Source of the DNA: Eriocheir sinensis
Taxonomy: Eukaryota > Arthropoda > Malacostraca > Decapoda > Varunidae
Length of the DNA: 64,000 bases
NCBI RefSeq assembly: GCF_024679095.1
Contig: NC_066515.1
Location: 22,107,717-22,171,716, forward strand
Direction of reading: 5' to 3'
A model generated the notes under the pieces. The model made no database searches. It worked only from the letters and a program-made list of their open reading frames with translations, and was not told the DNA's origin. Made by a program: the position numbers and the translations under genes. Positions 46,976-56,786 of this stretch are shown piece by piece; the first letter of the stretch is position 1, and each line of letters opens with the position of its first letter.

Positions 46976-46983
46976 GCCGGGGT

Positions 46984-47445
46984 GGAGATGGGAATGGCTG
47001 ACGTCGAGAATGGAAAACGGGAAGCATAAAAATGGTTCAACTACAACATCAATAGAGGAAATACAGCAATCTCGCGCGTCCAATACCCCTGATCACCTTT
47101 AACTTCCCTTATGGCGTAAAAAAAATTGACCGAAGACGCGAATATCAAAAACGAAGTATAATAGAAGAAAGATGCACCGGAGTGTATCATGGCCGCCGGT
47201 GAGGGTGGCAGCGTGTCAGGAGGAGGAGGAAGATAAAAACTAATGCACATCCTGACAAACAGACATCTAGGCTACACTTCCCACTCCGCCAAACAAACCT
47301 AGGGAACTCTTAACACTTACTCGATAGAAGGAGGGAACCACATCGACAGCAGGACGCGCGAAAATCACAGAAAAAAAGGTAAAATGATAAAGATCCGACC
47401 GACTCGTGTACCCGCGGCGTAATGGGACAGCCTGCGGCTCATCCT
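46984..47445. other. unique sequence, no gene seen
   Basis: Complex DNA with CpGs and stops in all frames. Confidence 0.45.
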
Positions 47446-47600
47446 GGCGACCTCTAAAATCTCGAACGCCATTGGCTCATCACTCTCAACAGCATCCAAT
47501 CAAATCGCGGCTCCAGTGACACGTGACATAAACTATGTTCTGATTGGTGGATGTGATCTCCCGGGTAGCGTCTGCGTTTCAGTCCATGAGTTGAGCTAAA
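47446..47600. promoter_or_regulatory. three CCAAT boxes in a CpG-bearing segment
   Basis: GCCATTGGCT (about 47468), CATCCAATCA (about 47493) and CTGATTGGTGG (about 47541) lie within 85 bp, in both orientations, followed by TTTCAGTCC (about 47578), which matches the arthropod initiator TCAGT. No TATA box and no convincing downstream coding exon. A TATA-less promoter is possible. Confidence 0.25.
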
Positions 47601-47699
47601 ACGACTTGCTTCGAACAAATTACGTGAATCTTTCGGCGTTCCTACATCAATTATTCCTTTTGTTCTGTATTAAGTGAAAATTGACGTACTCATTCTGTC

Positions 47700-48020
47700 A
47701 GTAGTAGTAGTAGTAGTAGTAGTAGTAAAATAGTGTTTGTGACCGATTCAGCTTCGGCAAAGATATTACTCCCCCCCCACTTCCATCCATCCCACCATCC
47801 TATTACCCCTTCCCTTCCCCCACCTACTTACCCCTCTTCCCCCTCCCTCCCTCTCTCGCTCTCTTCCACTAGCCCTGTCCCTGCCTCCCTCCCTCCCCTC
47901 CTCTCTCCATATCTTCCCCTCCTCCCTCCCTTCCTGCCTCCTTCCCCCTCTCTTCCCTTCCCCTCCTCACCCCTCCCCTCTCCACATCTCCCCTCCTTCC
48001 CTCCTCCCCTGTCTCTATAA
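47700..48020. repeat. (AGT)9 and polypyrimidine block
   Basis: AGT triplets 47701-47727, then about 240 bp of C/T-rich DNA (47770-48015). Confidence 0.85.
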
Positions 48021-48109
48021 GGCGTGGAAGGCGCGTGCCACAAGCCATGAATATATCTCTTCCCTTTAACCTTCGTCCTTGTTTTCCCCGAAGAGCAAAA
48101 GGAACCATG

Positions 48110-48178
<69 letters not shown>
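48110..48178. repeat. (AAT)n microsatellite
   Basis: About 22 AAT triplets. Confidence 0.98.
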
Positions 48179-48179
<1 letters not shown>

Positions 48180-48574
48180 TTGGAATACAGGTTTTCTTAT
48201 CAATCCTCATGTCTCTTATGCAAAAAAATAGGATCATAAATATGTTTTGACTAGTTTAGAATTGAATCATATATAGACGCCTCAATGTATTCAGATTTTT
48301 TTTCAATAATTAGTTTGGAATCGGATCGTAAAAGCAATTCGATTATGTAAGGCGAGTCGTGTTTAAAAATCTGTTCTGGTCGCCTTTTCATTTCCTCCCT
48401 TTTGTTTCGCGTTATTTTTAGCCTCTCATTTTTCACCTGTGACCTCGCCTTAACACCTGCCGCCTCGGAGGGTCTAGTTTTGCAGGGCTCAAGGGCAAGG
48501 CCAAGACGGGATGGGTGTGGTCAGCTCAGGCAACCCCACCCATGGCCCCCGCCCCCCTCCCTCGCCCCAGTCAC
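48179..48574. other. unique sequence, no gene seen
   Basis: AT-rich, then C-rich with ACCTGTGACC and ACACCTGCC words near 48437-48462. Confidence 0.45.
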
Positions 48575-48579
48575 CCCCT

Positions 48580-48830
48580 CCCCTTCACCCCCTTCTTCGG
48601 GAAAACCATTATTCCTCACCCACCACCAGACCTGACCTCACCCATCTACCCGTCACCCACCAACCACCTATGCCCCTACCACTCATCCACCACTCATCCC
48701 ACTCACCCCCCTCCCCTTCTTCCCCTTCTTCGGGAAAACCATTATTCCTCACCCACCACCAGACCTGACCTCACCCATCTACCCGTCACCCACCAACCAC
48801 CTATGCCCCTACCACTCATCCACCACTCGC
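48580..48830. repeat. 133-bp tandem duplication
   Basis: CTTCTTCGGGAAAACC begins at 48592 and 48725; both copies run through ATTATTCCTCACCCACC, CAGACCTGACC, ATCTACCCGTCACC and CACTCATCCACCACTC with almost no differences, implying recent duplication. Confidence 0.95.
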
Positions 48831-49199
48831 CCAACCATCGCCTTCCACCCCCCACACCTTACACACACACCCATCTGTAATCCACACACCTGCTTTTGTC
48901 ACCTGTGTGTGGATGTATGCGCAGGTGAGTGACCGTGGGTGAGGGAGGGAGGGGGATGTGAGGAGACAGGTATACTTGGATGCAATTACTCACCAGTTTA
49001 TGAGGCAGATATATATGTGTGCACGACTTTATGAGGTTCTTGACCCATGCCCCGCCCTTCTTCCTGCCAGGGGTGTGTCTGTGTGTGCGTTTGTGTGTGT
49101 GTGCGTGTGCCATACCGCGAATATATACGTACCCAGTCTTTTTTTTCCTTCCAGGTCGTATCTGCAAGTTTCCGTATTTCTGAAACTCGTAAGATTGAG
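48831..49199. other. complex sequence, no supported gene
   Basis: C/A-rich then mixed DNA. TTTTTTTTCCTTCCAG (ending 49154) is a strong acceptor-like site; the frame after it closes after about 27 codons inside the 80-bp repeat. Confidence 0.35.
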
Positions 49200-49439
49200 T
49201 ATGTGGACTTGGATTCTCTTCCCTCACTAAGAACCTAAATCCATGGGTGAAAACAGGCGATCCCAAGAAGTCGTTTGATTATGTGGACTTGGATTCTCTT
49301 CCCTCACTAAGAACCTAAATCCATGGGTGAAAACAGGCGATCCCAAGAAGTCGTTTGATTATGTGGACTTGGATTCTCTTCCCTCTCTAAGAACCTAAAT
49401 CCATGGGTGAAAAATAGACGAACCCAAGAAAGTCGTGGA
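49200..49439. repeat. 80-bp tandem repeat, 3 copies
   Basis: ATGTGGACTTGGATTC starts at 49201, 49281 and 49361, exactly 80 bp apart. Units include CCTCACTAAGAACC, AAATCCATGGGTGAAAA and CCCAAGAAGTCG. Copies 1 and 2 are identical over nearly all the unit; copy 3 has a few changes at its end. Confidence 0.97.
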
Positions 49440-49455
49440 AATAATAACCTCCCCC

Positions 49456-49457
<2 letters not shown>

Positions 49458-49494
<37 letters not shown>
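49458..49494. repeat. (AC)n microsatellite
   Basis: About 18 AC units. Confidence 0.97.
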
Positions 49495-49495
<1 letters not shown>

Positions 49496-49577
49496 GAGAA
49501 CACATGACTCTATACAAGAAGCTGAAGGCACAGAAAGTTGGATCTGTATAACGTGACGTCTTTGCCTCTGTTTTCCT

Positions 49578-49640
49578 CTTTTTTTACAGCATGGAAAACA
49601 GCTCAAGGGCAAAGACAAAAAAAAAAAAAAATGACACGAA
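49578..49640 (+). mobile_element. short A-rich dispersed element, copy D
   Basis: Plus strand: TTTTTTTACAGCATGG, AAAACAGCTCAAGGGC, AAAGAC, A-run. Same core as copies A-C. Its A-rich 3' part continues into AAAAAGCC and AAGCCCGAT, where the 18-bp minisatellite begins. Confidence 0.7.
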
Positions 49641-49683
49641 AAAAGCCTAAAAATCTGAAATCAAAAAGCCAAATGAAAAGAAG

Positions 49684-49977
49684 CCCGATAAAAACAAAAA
49701 GCCCGATAAGAACAAAAAGCCCGATAAGAACAACAAACCCGATAACAACAAAAAGCCCGATAAGAACATGCCCGATAGGAACAACAAGCCCGATAAAAAC
49801 AACAAGCCCGATAACAACAACAAGCCCGATAAGAAGAACAAGCCCGATAAAAATAACAACCCCGATAAGAACAACAAGCCCGATAAGAATAACAACCCCG
49901 ATAAGAACAACAAGCCCGATAAGAACAACAACCCCGATAAGAACAACAAGCCCAATAAGAACAACAAGCCCTATTAG
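49684..49977. repeat. 18-bp minisatellite, about 16 units
   Basis: The unit is CCCGATAAGAACAACAAG with variation mainly at AAR/AAC positions; one unit is 15 bp. All units are multiples of three, so one plus frame (open 49651-49974) reads PDKNNK-type hexapeptides. No ATG opens that frame until 49768, and a stop follows the last unit. The CCCGATA core matches the end of dispersed-element copy B. Confidence 0.95.
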
Positions 49978-50159
49978 AACCAAAAGCCCCTCCTCCTTCA
50001 GCGTGTTCATTGCCACAGATTCGCTCAGCCTCCCCTGTGAACGGCTCCTAAATCAAGGTTGTGGGTTAACTTTTACATCCAAGCTGCGTAATTTGCAGTT
50101 TCTATTTCAAACAACGTGTCAGGACTTGTTTTTTTCACCAGTAAACATCTCGTATATAT

Positions 50160-50162
<3 letters not shown>
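49978..50162. other. unique sequence
   Basis: Complex DNA, no gene seen. Confidence 0.45.

Positions 50163-50222
<60 letters not shown>
50163..50222. repeat. (CT)n microsatellite
   Basis: About 30 CT units. Confidence 0.98.
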
Positions 50223-50226
<4 letters not shown>

Positions 50227-50532
50227 CTAGTAACTTAGCCCTTGCCGCATACAAAACAGCGGTCATTGCTATGGTAATGCGCCTTGTTATCTAGTTATAG
50301 GTCGATGCTCAATGCAAATGTGACTGCACTTTTAACGTACGGCCCAATAACAAGCTGCTAATTCCCCTCCTACATGCTCTTTTCCAGCGAGACCAAATCG
50401 TCTATTATGATGCTCCTATGAGTCGACACGGCGCGCTCGATACAAGGAGATTGAGTCGTCTATACAATGGTTATGTCGTCTATCTTGAACACCTACACGC
50501 ATGATACAGCAGATACGGCTATAAAGACACTG

Positions 50533-50535
<3 letters not shown>
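50223..50535. other. unique sequence, no gene seen
   Basis: Complex DNA with TCGTCTAT words repeated (about 50399, 50456, 50477). Confidence 0.45.

Positions 50536-50626
<91 letters not shown>
50536..50626. repeat. (AG)n(AC)n microsatellite
   Basis: AG 50536-50590 runs directly into CA 50591-50626. Confidence 0.98.
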
Positions 50627-50627
<1 letters not shown>

Positions 50628-50689
50628 GCAACATACTCTCAATTAACCTATTAAACATTCATGGTCTCGTGGATTAAGACACAAAAACA

Positions 50690-51370
50690 CACGAGGGAAA
50701 GAGCCTGAACGAAAAGAAAGAACGAAACAAAATAAAAGCGTGTGGAGGAGGAAGAAGGATAAAAACGAGGAAGAAGCACCGAAGGATGAGCAATGAAAAG
50801 AACAAGAACAAAAGCAAGAACAAGACAGAAGAGGAGGAGGAGGAGGAGAGGACGAGGGGGGGAGGAGGGGCAGGAGGAGACAAGGGGAAGAGGTGGAGAA
50901 GGAAGAAATGGAGACGGAGATTAGAGAAGTGGAGTAAGAGGAGATAAAAAGAGGGGAAATGGAGAGTAAAAAGTGGAGACAAGTGGAGATACAGAAAAGA
51001 GGAGGAGAAGCAGACATGAGGACGAGGTGGAGAGTGAGGAAAAGGAGACGGAGATTAGAGAAGTGGAGTAAGAGGAGATAAAAAGAGGGGAAATGGAGAG
51101 TAAAAAGTGGAGACAAGTGGAGATACAGAAGAGAGGAGGAGGAGCAGACATGAGGAAGAGGTGGAGAAGGAGGAAAAGGAGTTAGGAAGAGGAGATAAAA
51201 ATAGGGGAAATGAGGAGAGGAGATACATAAGACAGGTGGAAGGAGGAGGAGGAAGAGGAAGGGGAGGCAGGAGCAGACACAGGTGGGAGGGGATTAGGTA
51301 GGAGGAGGACGAGCAAGGGGGGATCAGGTACAGAGGAGGAAGGGGTAGGAGGGAGTAGGGAGGCACCGCT
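50690..51370. repeat. polypurine tract containing a 134-bp tandem duplication
   Basis: G/A-rich plus strand. GGAGACGGAGATTAGAGAAG starts at about 50910 and 51044; both copies continue with TAAGAGGAGATAAAAAGAGG, AGTGGAGACAAGTGG and GCAGACATGAGG, and a partial third copy starts near 51175. Confidence 0.9.
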
Positions 51371-51585
51371 CTCCTCCGTCAAGGGGCGGTCACTGCCATC
51401 CTGCGGTGTACAATAACACACTGTTGACACATGTGCTTTTCCCTGAGGGGCGGGGCGGGAGGGCAAACACGCTGAGAGGATGGAGAGGCGACGCGGTGTG
51501 AGCTGAGGAGATTTTCACTGCCGTCCACACAGCCCCTGATCGCCACGCCCCTCCCGAAGGCGGCATGCGAGATGAGACCAAATTG
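51371..51585. other. CpG-bearing complex segment
   Basis: Mixed DNA with GGGGCGGGGCGGGAGG, GGCGACGCGG and CCACGCCCC. No exon supported. Confidence 0.35.
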
Positions 51586-51840
51586 TTCACCCTCCTCCTC
51601 CTCTTGCTCTTCTTCCTCCTCCTCCTCCTCCTCCTCCTCTTCTCGTTCTTTCTCCTGCTCTTATTCTAGTCTTCGTTCTCCTCCTCACCCTCTTCCCTTC
51701 CTCAACTCCTTCTTCTCCTCCTCCTCCTCTTACACTTCCTATACATACTTCAATTTTGTTCCTCTTGTTTCGCTCCTTTTTAGGCTTCCCCTTACTCTTC
51801 CCTCTCTTCACATCTTCCTCCTCTTCTTCCTTCTCAAATA
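51586..51840. repeat. (CTC)n polypyrimidine block
   Basis: CTC triplets and C/T-rich DNA; Ser- and Arg-rich frames are repeat translations. Confidence 0.85.
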
Positions 51841-51892
51841 AGCTCTTGCAACACGAGCTTTATTTTAAAATAGCGTGCAGGACGAATTATCC

Positions 51893-51893
<1 letters not shown>

Positions 51894-51927
<34 letters not shown>

Positions 51928-52050
51928 AGGAGGAGGATATAGACTGGATGACATGCAAGTGACGCCCAGCAACACTACCTGATTTTTTCTGCGTTGCATT
52001 ATATCATTTATGTGGAGGAGGAGGAGGAGGAGGTGGAGGAGGAAGAGGGA
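51894..52050. repeat. (TG)n and (GGA)n arrays
   Basis: TG 51894-51925; GGA triplets 52014-52046. Confidence 0.92.
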
Positions 52051-52625
52051 GAGAATACGAAGAAGAAGAAATAATAAGGGCGTGGTACAGGTATATCCAA
52101 AGCTTCATCCACGCAGCTCACCTCCACTTCAACCACCACCACCACCACCACAGGCCCTCCACCCTCCCCTAAACCCTCCACCTGCCCCCGCTCTTTCCCC
52201 TCACCTGCCTCACTTTGCCTCCCTCTTGCCCCTCTCCAGTGCCAGTTAATTTTCCGCGTGTAATGTCCTCTAATCGCCGTGATAAACCCCGCCAGTTGTC
52301 GTCGAGTCACCCTGCGCGTCCTAACCCATCCGAGTGTTGCCAGCGGGCGGGCCTCTCCTCACTCCGCAGGCCAGGCACGCCCCCGCCCGACACGTGCAAC
52401 GCTTGGGAGGCATCTTGCGCCGCCCCTCCGCGCCTCGCTCACTTGCATGTGAATAAGGAAACAGGACTTGCTCGAGAGTAATATTCCCGGATTTCGGACC
52501 GGCTCAGGTGGCTGGGAGCTGCCAGGCTGACGGGATGCGTCGGGCGTGAAGGCTGGCCAGGCTGTGATAACATGCCCGCCATGCCAACGCACGGACACAC
52601 TTCCCAGCCCGCGCCCGCGCATGCA
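52051..52625. promoter_or_regulatory. GC/CpG-rich complex region
   Basis: After a CCA array (52133-52153) the DNA is CpG-rich (TTTTCCGCGTG, CTAATCGCCGTG, GTCGTCGAGTCACC, CTCCGCGCCTCGC). It lies upstream of the best exon candidate and may be part of a promoter or enhancer. No core promoter element can be fixed. Confidence 0.25.
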
Positions 52626-52626
52626 G

Positions 52627-52630
<4 letters not shown>

Positions 52631-52675
<45 letters not shown>
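52631..52675. repeat. (AC)n microsatellite
   Basis: About 22 AC units. Confidence 0.98.
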
Positions 52676-52678
<3 letters not shown>

Positions 52679-53400
52679 ACTTACCTTCAGCGCAGGTACT
52701 CATGGTTCACTCAGGTCCTTGGAGCATGGCTGCCACACTATACTAAAAGGAATAAATTTCTTGCACGCACAAGCAATATTCGACTATTTTCGCACTATAT
52801 GTGTGCATGTGCGCGTTGGCGATCTTGAGTAATTCACTTACAGCTGTGTCTAAGGCCACTTAACTCTTGGAAGCCAAGTTTCACACCCTTAAGTTGCGGA
52901 AAGCTATGTATATCAAGCCAGAAGCATTTTTTTTTTCTTTTTTTTTCAGAGTTCAGGGCATCGAGTGGGTTTGAAGTGTTCACGTCAGTCCCCTGCCAGC
53001 GCCTGTCTCCTCGGGGCTTTGCCAGCGTTACAAAATAGGTTTCAGAGTCTACGTGTGCTTACACTCTAGCAAGTATCTATCATTCCGCTACACAAACTTA
53101 TAGGTACGGTAAATCTACTTCATAGAGTATTTCCAATCAGTTAATCAAAAAATATTTCACAGGAAATAACAAAAATTTCCTTTACACTACAAAACTTGAT
53201 CTACTAGACAGCCTCTTGCGGCTTCCAGATTTGAGCTCCCACAGGAAAATGTCCCAATTGCCAACTTTGTAACAAAAGTTTAGAAATATAAGAGCTTGCC
53301 TCTCAAACTTTTGTCTGAGGCGTGAAAAAAAATGTTGACAGTTCACTCCTCTTCATTATTTCAAATTCAAGTGTTCAGTGAAGTGCGTCTCAGCATACAA
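52676..53400. other. unique sequence, no supported gene
   Basis: AT-rich complex DNA. A T-run ending TTTTTTTTCAG (52949) is a strong acceptor-like site followed by a 38-codon open stretch; no matching donor was found. Confidence 0.35.
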
Positions 53401-54234
53401 CTTGGGGAGGTGCAGTGTTTGACGCTCTGGGGACATGTAGCATCGCGGCCTCTGCAGCGCTCGTGCTCTTGCTGCTGCTGCTGCTGCTGCTGCTGCGTGC
53501 GGGAAAATCTTGTCAGGAAGCCTTGGAGGAAATACCTTATGTCATATAATGGAAGAATGTCAGCACTGCGGATCAGGAAGACGCTGATGCTGCCTGGGCG
53601 AACGCAGGAAGCGTGTCTGTGGTGTCAGGTGACCTATCTAGTGTGAGGCTTCTGATCAGGCTTATCAGAGCGACTCGCCGAGGCTCACGGACAAACAAAC
53701 AAACATGTGGACACGTGAGGGGGAAGACTTGCGAGCTGATCACCAAGACCGCTCATGAGCCTCGCGTGTTGAGGTGCATACGGTGTGCTTGGCCGCGGCG
53801 TCCGGCGAGTGCCATGCTGAGCGAGAGTGCCAGGGCGCGGAGAGCCAGGGAGGGAGGCGGAGTGGCAGGTGTGGCGGCGTGGCTCTCACGGCGCCTCGAG
53901 TTGTTGTCGTCGCCAGCTCACCGCCTCATCAGGCGGCGGTCTTCTGCCTTGTGTCAAAGTTTTCCTCGTGGGAAAGTGTTCCTAACCTAGTGGCGCCACG
54001 GGCCGGTGCAGAATTAACTTGTGCGTCACTGGAAGATAAATCGTGGCAGTTGTGCTTCTCGGTGAGGATGAGGATGATGATCCTGCTTTGTCGACTACTA
54101 TGATTAAGGAAGACGTTTATAGTTTCATCATTGCAGGTGCATATCAGTGTTTTGGTGGTCAAACGCTACGTGCCGTGCGAGCAGGTGTTATTTGGGCAAT
54201 TATTCACTCATCACATTCAGGTATCACAATCAAT
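53401..54234 (+). promoter_or_regulatory. CpG-rich region upstream of candidate first exon (possible promoter/5' UTR)
   Basis: CpG frequency is high throughout (GCATCGCGGCC, CTTGGCCGCGGCGTCCGGCG, GGCGCGGAG, GTTGTCGTCGCC), unlike most of the window. It contains a CTG array (53470-53496) and ends in AT-rich DNA just before the candidate ATG at 54235. I infer a promoter and leader. GGTGAG at about 54061 and CACATTCAG at about 54220 could bound a 5' UTR intron. Confidence 0.35.
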
Positions 54235-54450
54235 ATGAGCCAGGTGGTGCATGGGGAGGCGGCCCTCGCGGCGAGGCGGCGTAAGGGCGGGAGTGGCGTG
54301 CCGAGGCCCTGCCGCGTGGGGGTGTGTGACTGCAGCTTTAAGGAGCGCGTCTCCCACCCGCCCCCTTACTTCACTATTGACGCCCCCACCAGGCTGAGGT
54401 GCACGCTGCTCCTGCTGCTGCTGCTGCTGCTGCCGCTGTCAGGAGCAGAG
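54235..54450 (+). CDS. candidate first coding exon with signal-peptide-like segment, unknown gene
   Basis: ATG at 54235 has A at -3. The 72 codons to a donor-like GAG|GTGACG (GT at 54451) encode a basic N-terminal part (Arg-rich, residues 13-17), a Cys-containing stretch (residues 26-33), then a Leu run (about 58-66) followed by PLSGAE, like a signal peptide or signal anchor end. Without splicing the frame stops 11 codons later at 54484. The preceding 800 bp and following 600 bp are CpG-rich. The CTG repeat that encodes the Leu run could have expanded by chance, and the long N-terminal extension is unusual for a signal peptide. No homologue recognised. Confidence 0.35.
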
Positions 54451-55020
54451 GTGACGGTGGGCGTTGCCTGGGCGCGGTGCACGTGAAGTGGTGACGGTGA
54501 CTTAAGTAGTGGTGGTGGTGGGGGGGTGGGGAGTGGTGGGAGGTGGTGGTAGTGGTGGTGCTGGTGCTGGTGGTGGTGATGGTGGAGGTGCAAGTGGTGC
54601 AGGTGCAAGGTGCAGGTGGTGCCGCTGAGCGTGGCGTCAGCAGTTGTCGTGGTGCAACACACGTAAAGGAAAAACACATTAACTCAAAGTCAGAATGCGG
54701 TGCGTCCGTAAAGCGGCAAGTAAACAGTCAGTGTTGGTGCGGTCGTGGGTGTGGTGGTGCGAGAGAGTGGGTGGTAGATCTGGCGAGCCAGGTGCAGTTT
54801 CCAACAAACCGTACAAAAGCCTGACAACAAACACAAACAACATAAAAGACTGTGCCCTGTGCGGAGCAGCGGCAGCGCGTGTTCGGCCGCCGCGGCGCTG
54901 GCAGGGTCTGGGCGGTGGCTAGGCGGTGTGGCGGCGGTGCTGCTGCTGTGGGTCCGCCCAGGGGCGTGGGCCGTATTGATTGTGGGGCGTCCGGCCACCG
55001 CGCCACACCGGTGCACCGCC
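54451..55020. other. GC-rich, GGT-repeat then CpG-rich sequence
   Basis: GGT/GGTGCT-type repeats (54505-54625) and CpG-rich DNA (54850-55020, CGGCCGCCGCGGCGCTGG). If the upstream exon is real, this is the start of its intron. Confidence 0.4.
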
Positions 55021-55490
55021 CTCCCGCCCCGGCCCGGCTCACCTCAGTCCCGCCCCTCCCGCTCAGCTCACCTCAGTCCCGCCCCTCCTTCGCCTCCCGC
55101 CGGGGTCACCTCAGTCCCGCCCTCCCTCCGCTCACCTCACCACAATCTCATAACACCCCCCACTTCTCCCCCCTCCCCCTCCTACTCACCTCACCCCAAT
55201 TTCATAACACCCCCCACTTATCCCCCCTCCCCCTCCCACTCACCTCACCCCAATCACATTATAACCCCCATTTCTTCCCTCCCTTTCCCCCTCCCGCTCA
55301 CCTCACCCCAATCACATTACACCCCCCTTATCCCACCCCCATCCCCCCTTCCCGATTACCTCACCCCAATCACATAACCCCCCTTTTCCCATCCCTCCCA
55401 CCCCCTCACTTAGCTCACCCCTATTCATATAACCCCCCAGCCCCCCTCCCTCCCCCCTCAGCTCACCCCAGTCACATAACCCCCCCCCCC
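55020..55490. repeat. C-rich minisatellite, period about 54-58 bp
   Basis: CTCACCTCACC...CAATCACATAAC-type units start at about 55131, 55185, 55239, 55297, 55355, 55413 and 55461; a simpler CTCACCTCAGTCCCGCCC unit of about 32 bp occurs 2-3 times at 55036-55120. The spacer is C-rich with varying C-runs. Confidence 0.88.
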
Positions 55491-55662
55491 CCCGTCCCCT
55501 CTCGACTCTCCCGCTCTCCTCACCTCATCTCACCTCGCCCTGCCTCCCATCCTTCTCCCCTCCCCGCCCCAAACTCCCCCTGCTCACCTCTCAGTCGCCC
55601 CGCCCAGCCCCGCTCCGACCCACCTTGGCTAATTTCGATTGTTATTATTTCTCTCTCTTTCT

Positions 55663-55664
55663 GC

Positions 55665-55702
<38 letters not shown>

Positions 55703-55703
55703 A
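55663..55703. repeat. (CAA)n microsatellite
   Basis: About 13 CAA triplets. Confidence 0.97.
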
Positions 55704-55920
55704 CGAAAATAACAGACAATAATAATAAAGATAATAATAATAGTGCTACGGCTACTGATTCTACTGTTACCTGCTGCTATCGGAGTCACCTGCTGATAAC
55801 CTCTCATCAAGGTCACGGCGTCGGTGCAGCTCCTACCTGGCACCTGATCACACCGCTAATTAGAAGCCCGGGAAGGTGACAGGATGCAACTCAGGTGATC
55901 TCTTCCTTACCTGTAACGTA
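55704..55920. promoter_or_regulatory. CAGGTR/YACCTG cluster
   Basis: Six hexamers in 146 bp: TACCTG 55768, CACCTG 55787, TACCTG 55834, CACCTG 55841, CAGGTG 55892, TACCTG 55908. Complex DNA. Role is inference. Confidence 0.3.
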
Positions 55921-56330
55921 TAAATATGAGATTAAGAAAAGGAAGGACGGAGGGAGGGATGGAATTAAAGAATCAATGAAGGAAGGAAGGAAGGAAAGGA
56001 AACACGAAAAATGGAAGGCAACAGGAAGGAGAGAAGGAAGAAGAGAGGAAAGAAAGGAAAGAAAGAATGAAGGAAAGAAAAGAGAAGATAGAAAAACTAA
56101 TCAGAAATAAAGACAGACAAATAAGTAAAGAAAAAATAATAAAGAAAGAAAAAAGAAAAGTAAAGAAGAAAGAAAATTAAGCACTAAAGAAAAAAAATAG
56201 TGAACGCCTGAACGATCGAGAAAACGGAAACAAGAAAAAAAAAGAAAAAAAAGTTTCTAGGTTGTTCAAGGATGTTTTTAAAGCCTTTTGAGATTAAATC
56301 ACCTGAGTGAAAGGCGATTATTGAATTAGG
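55921..56330. repeat. polypurine tract with GGAA repeats
   Basis: A/G-rich plus strand with GGAAGGAAGGAA and AAAGAAAG words. No gene. Confidence 0.8.
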
Positions 56331-56363
56331 GAATAATGGAGAGTGTCAGCAGGCTATTGACAG

Positions 56364-56394
<31 letters not shown>

Positions 56395-56560
56395 CCACAG
56401 CGGCGGGCCGTTGCCCGCTCATCGACATATATGTACCCATTTACAATATGGAAGATGTAAAAATAAAGAAAGAAAAAAAAAGAGAGAGAGAGAGAGAGAG
56501 ATGAATTTCCTTCGTTTTGTACAAGTGATTCTACTAATGTGTCAAGAGTGATAATGCCTC

Positions 56561-56601
<41 letters not shown>

Positions 56602-56760
56602 AACTACATTATATCTATTTATCTATCTATATATCTATCTATCTGTCTTTTTATCTATCTATCTATCTATCTCTTTATCGTTATCTATCTGCACTCGGTA
56701 CACTTACACTACAATTCAGACATTTTTCCCTTTACAAATTGAGACACACGCACACACCCA
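56331..56760. repeat. (AG)n, (TC)n and (TATC)n arrays
   Basis: AG 56366-56393 and 56479-56501, TC 56567-56599, TATC tetramers 56612-56690, separated by short unique DNA. Confidence 0.93.
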
Positions 56761-56786
56761 CACCTGAGCGGCTCTCGAGGACATCC

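Noticed and set aside
48478..48503. Fifth copy of the A-rich dispersed element (GGGCTCAAGGGCAAGGCC)
   Set aside because: Only the GCTCAAGGGC word matches; the flanking A-runs and ACAGC segment are missing.
49200..49439. CRISPR-like array
   Set aside because: Three direct 80-bp units without spacers of differing sequence; the same applies to the 18-bp array. Ordinary tandem repeats in a eukaryote.
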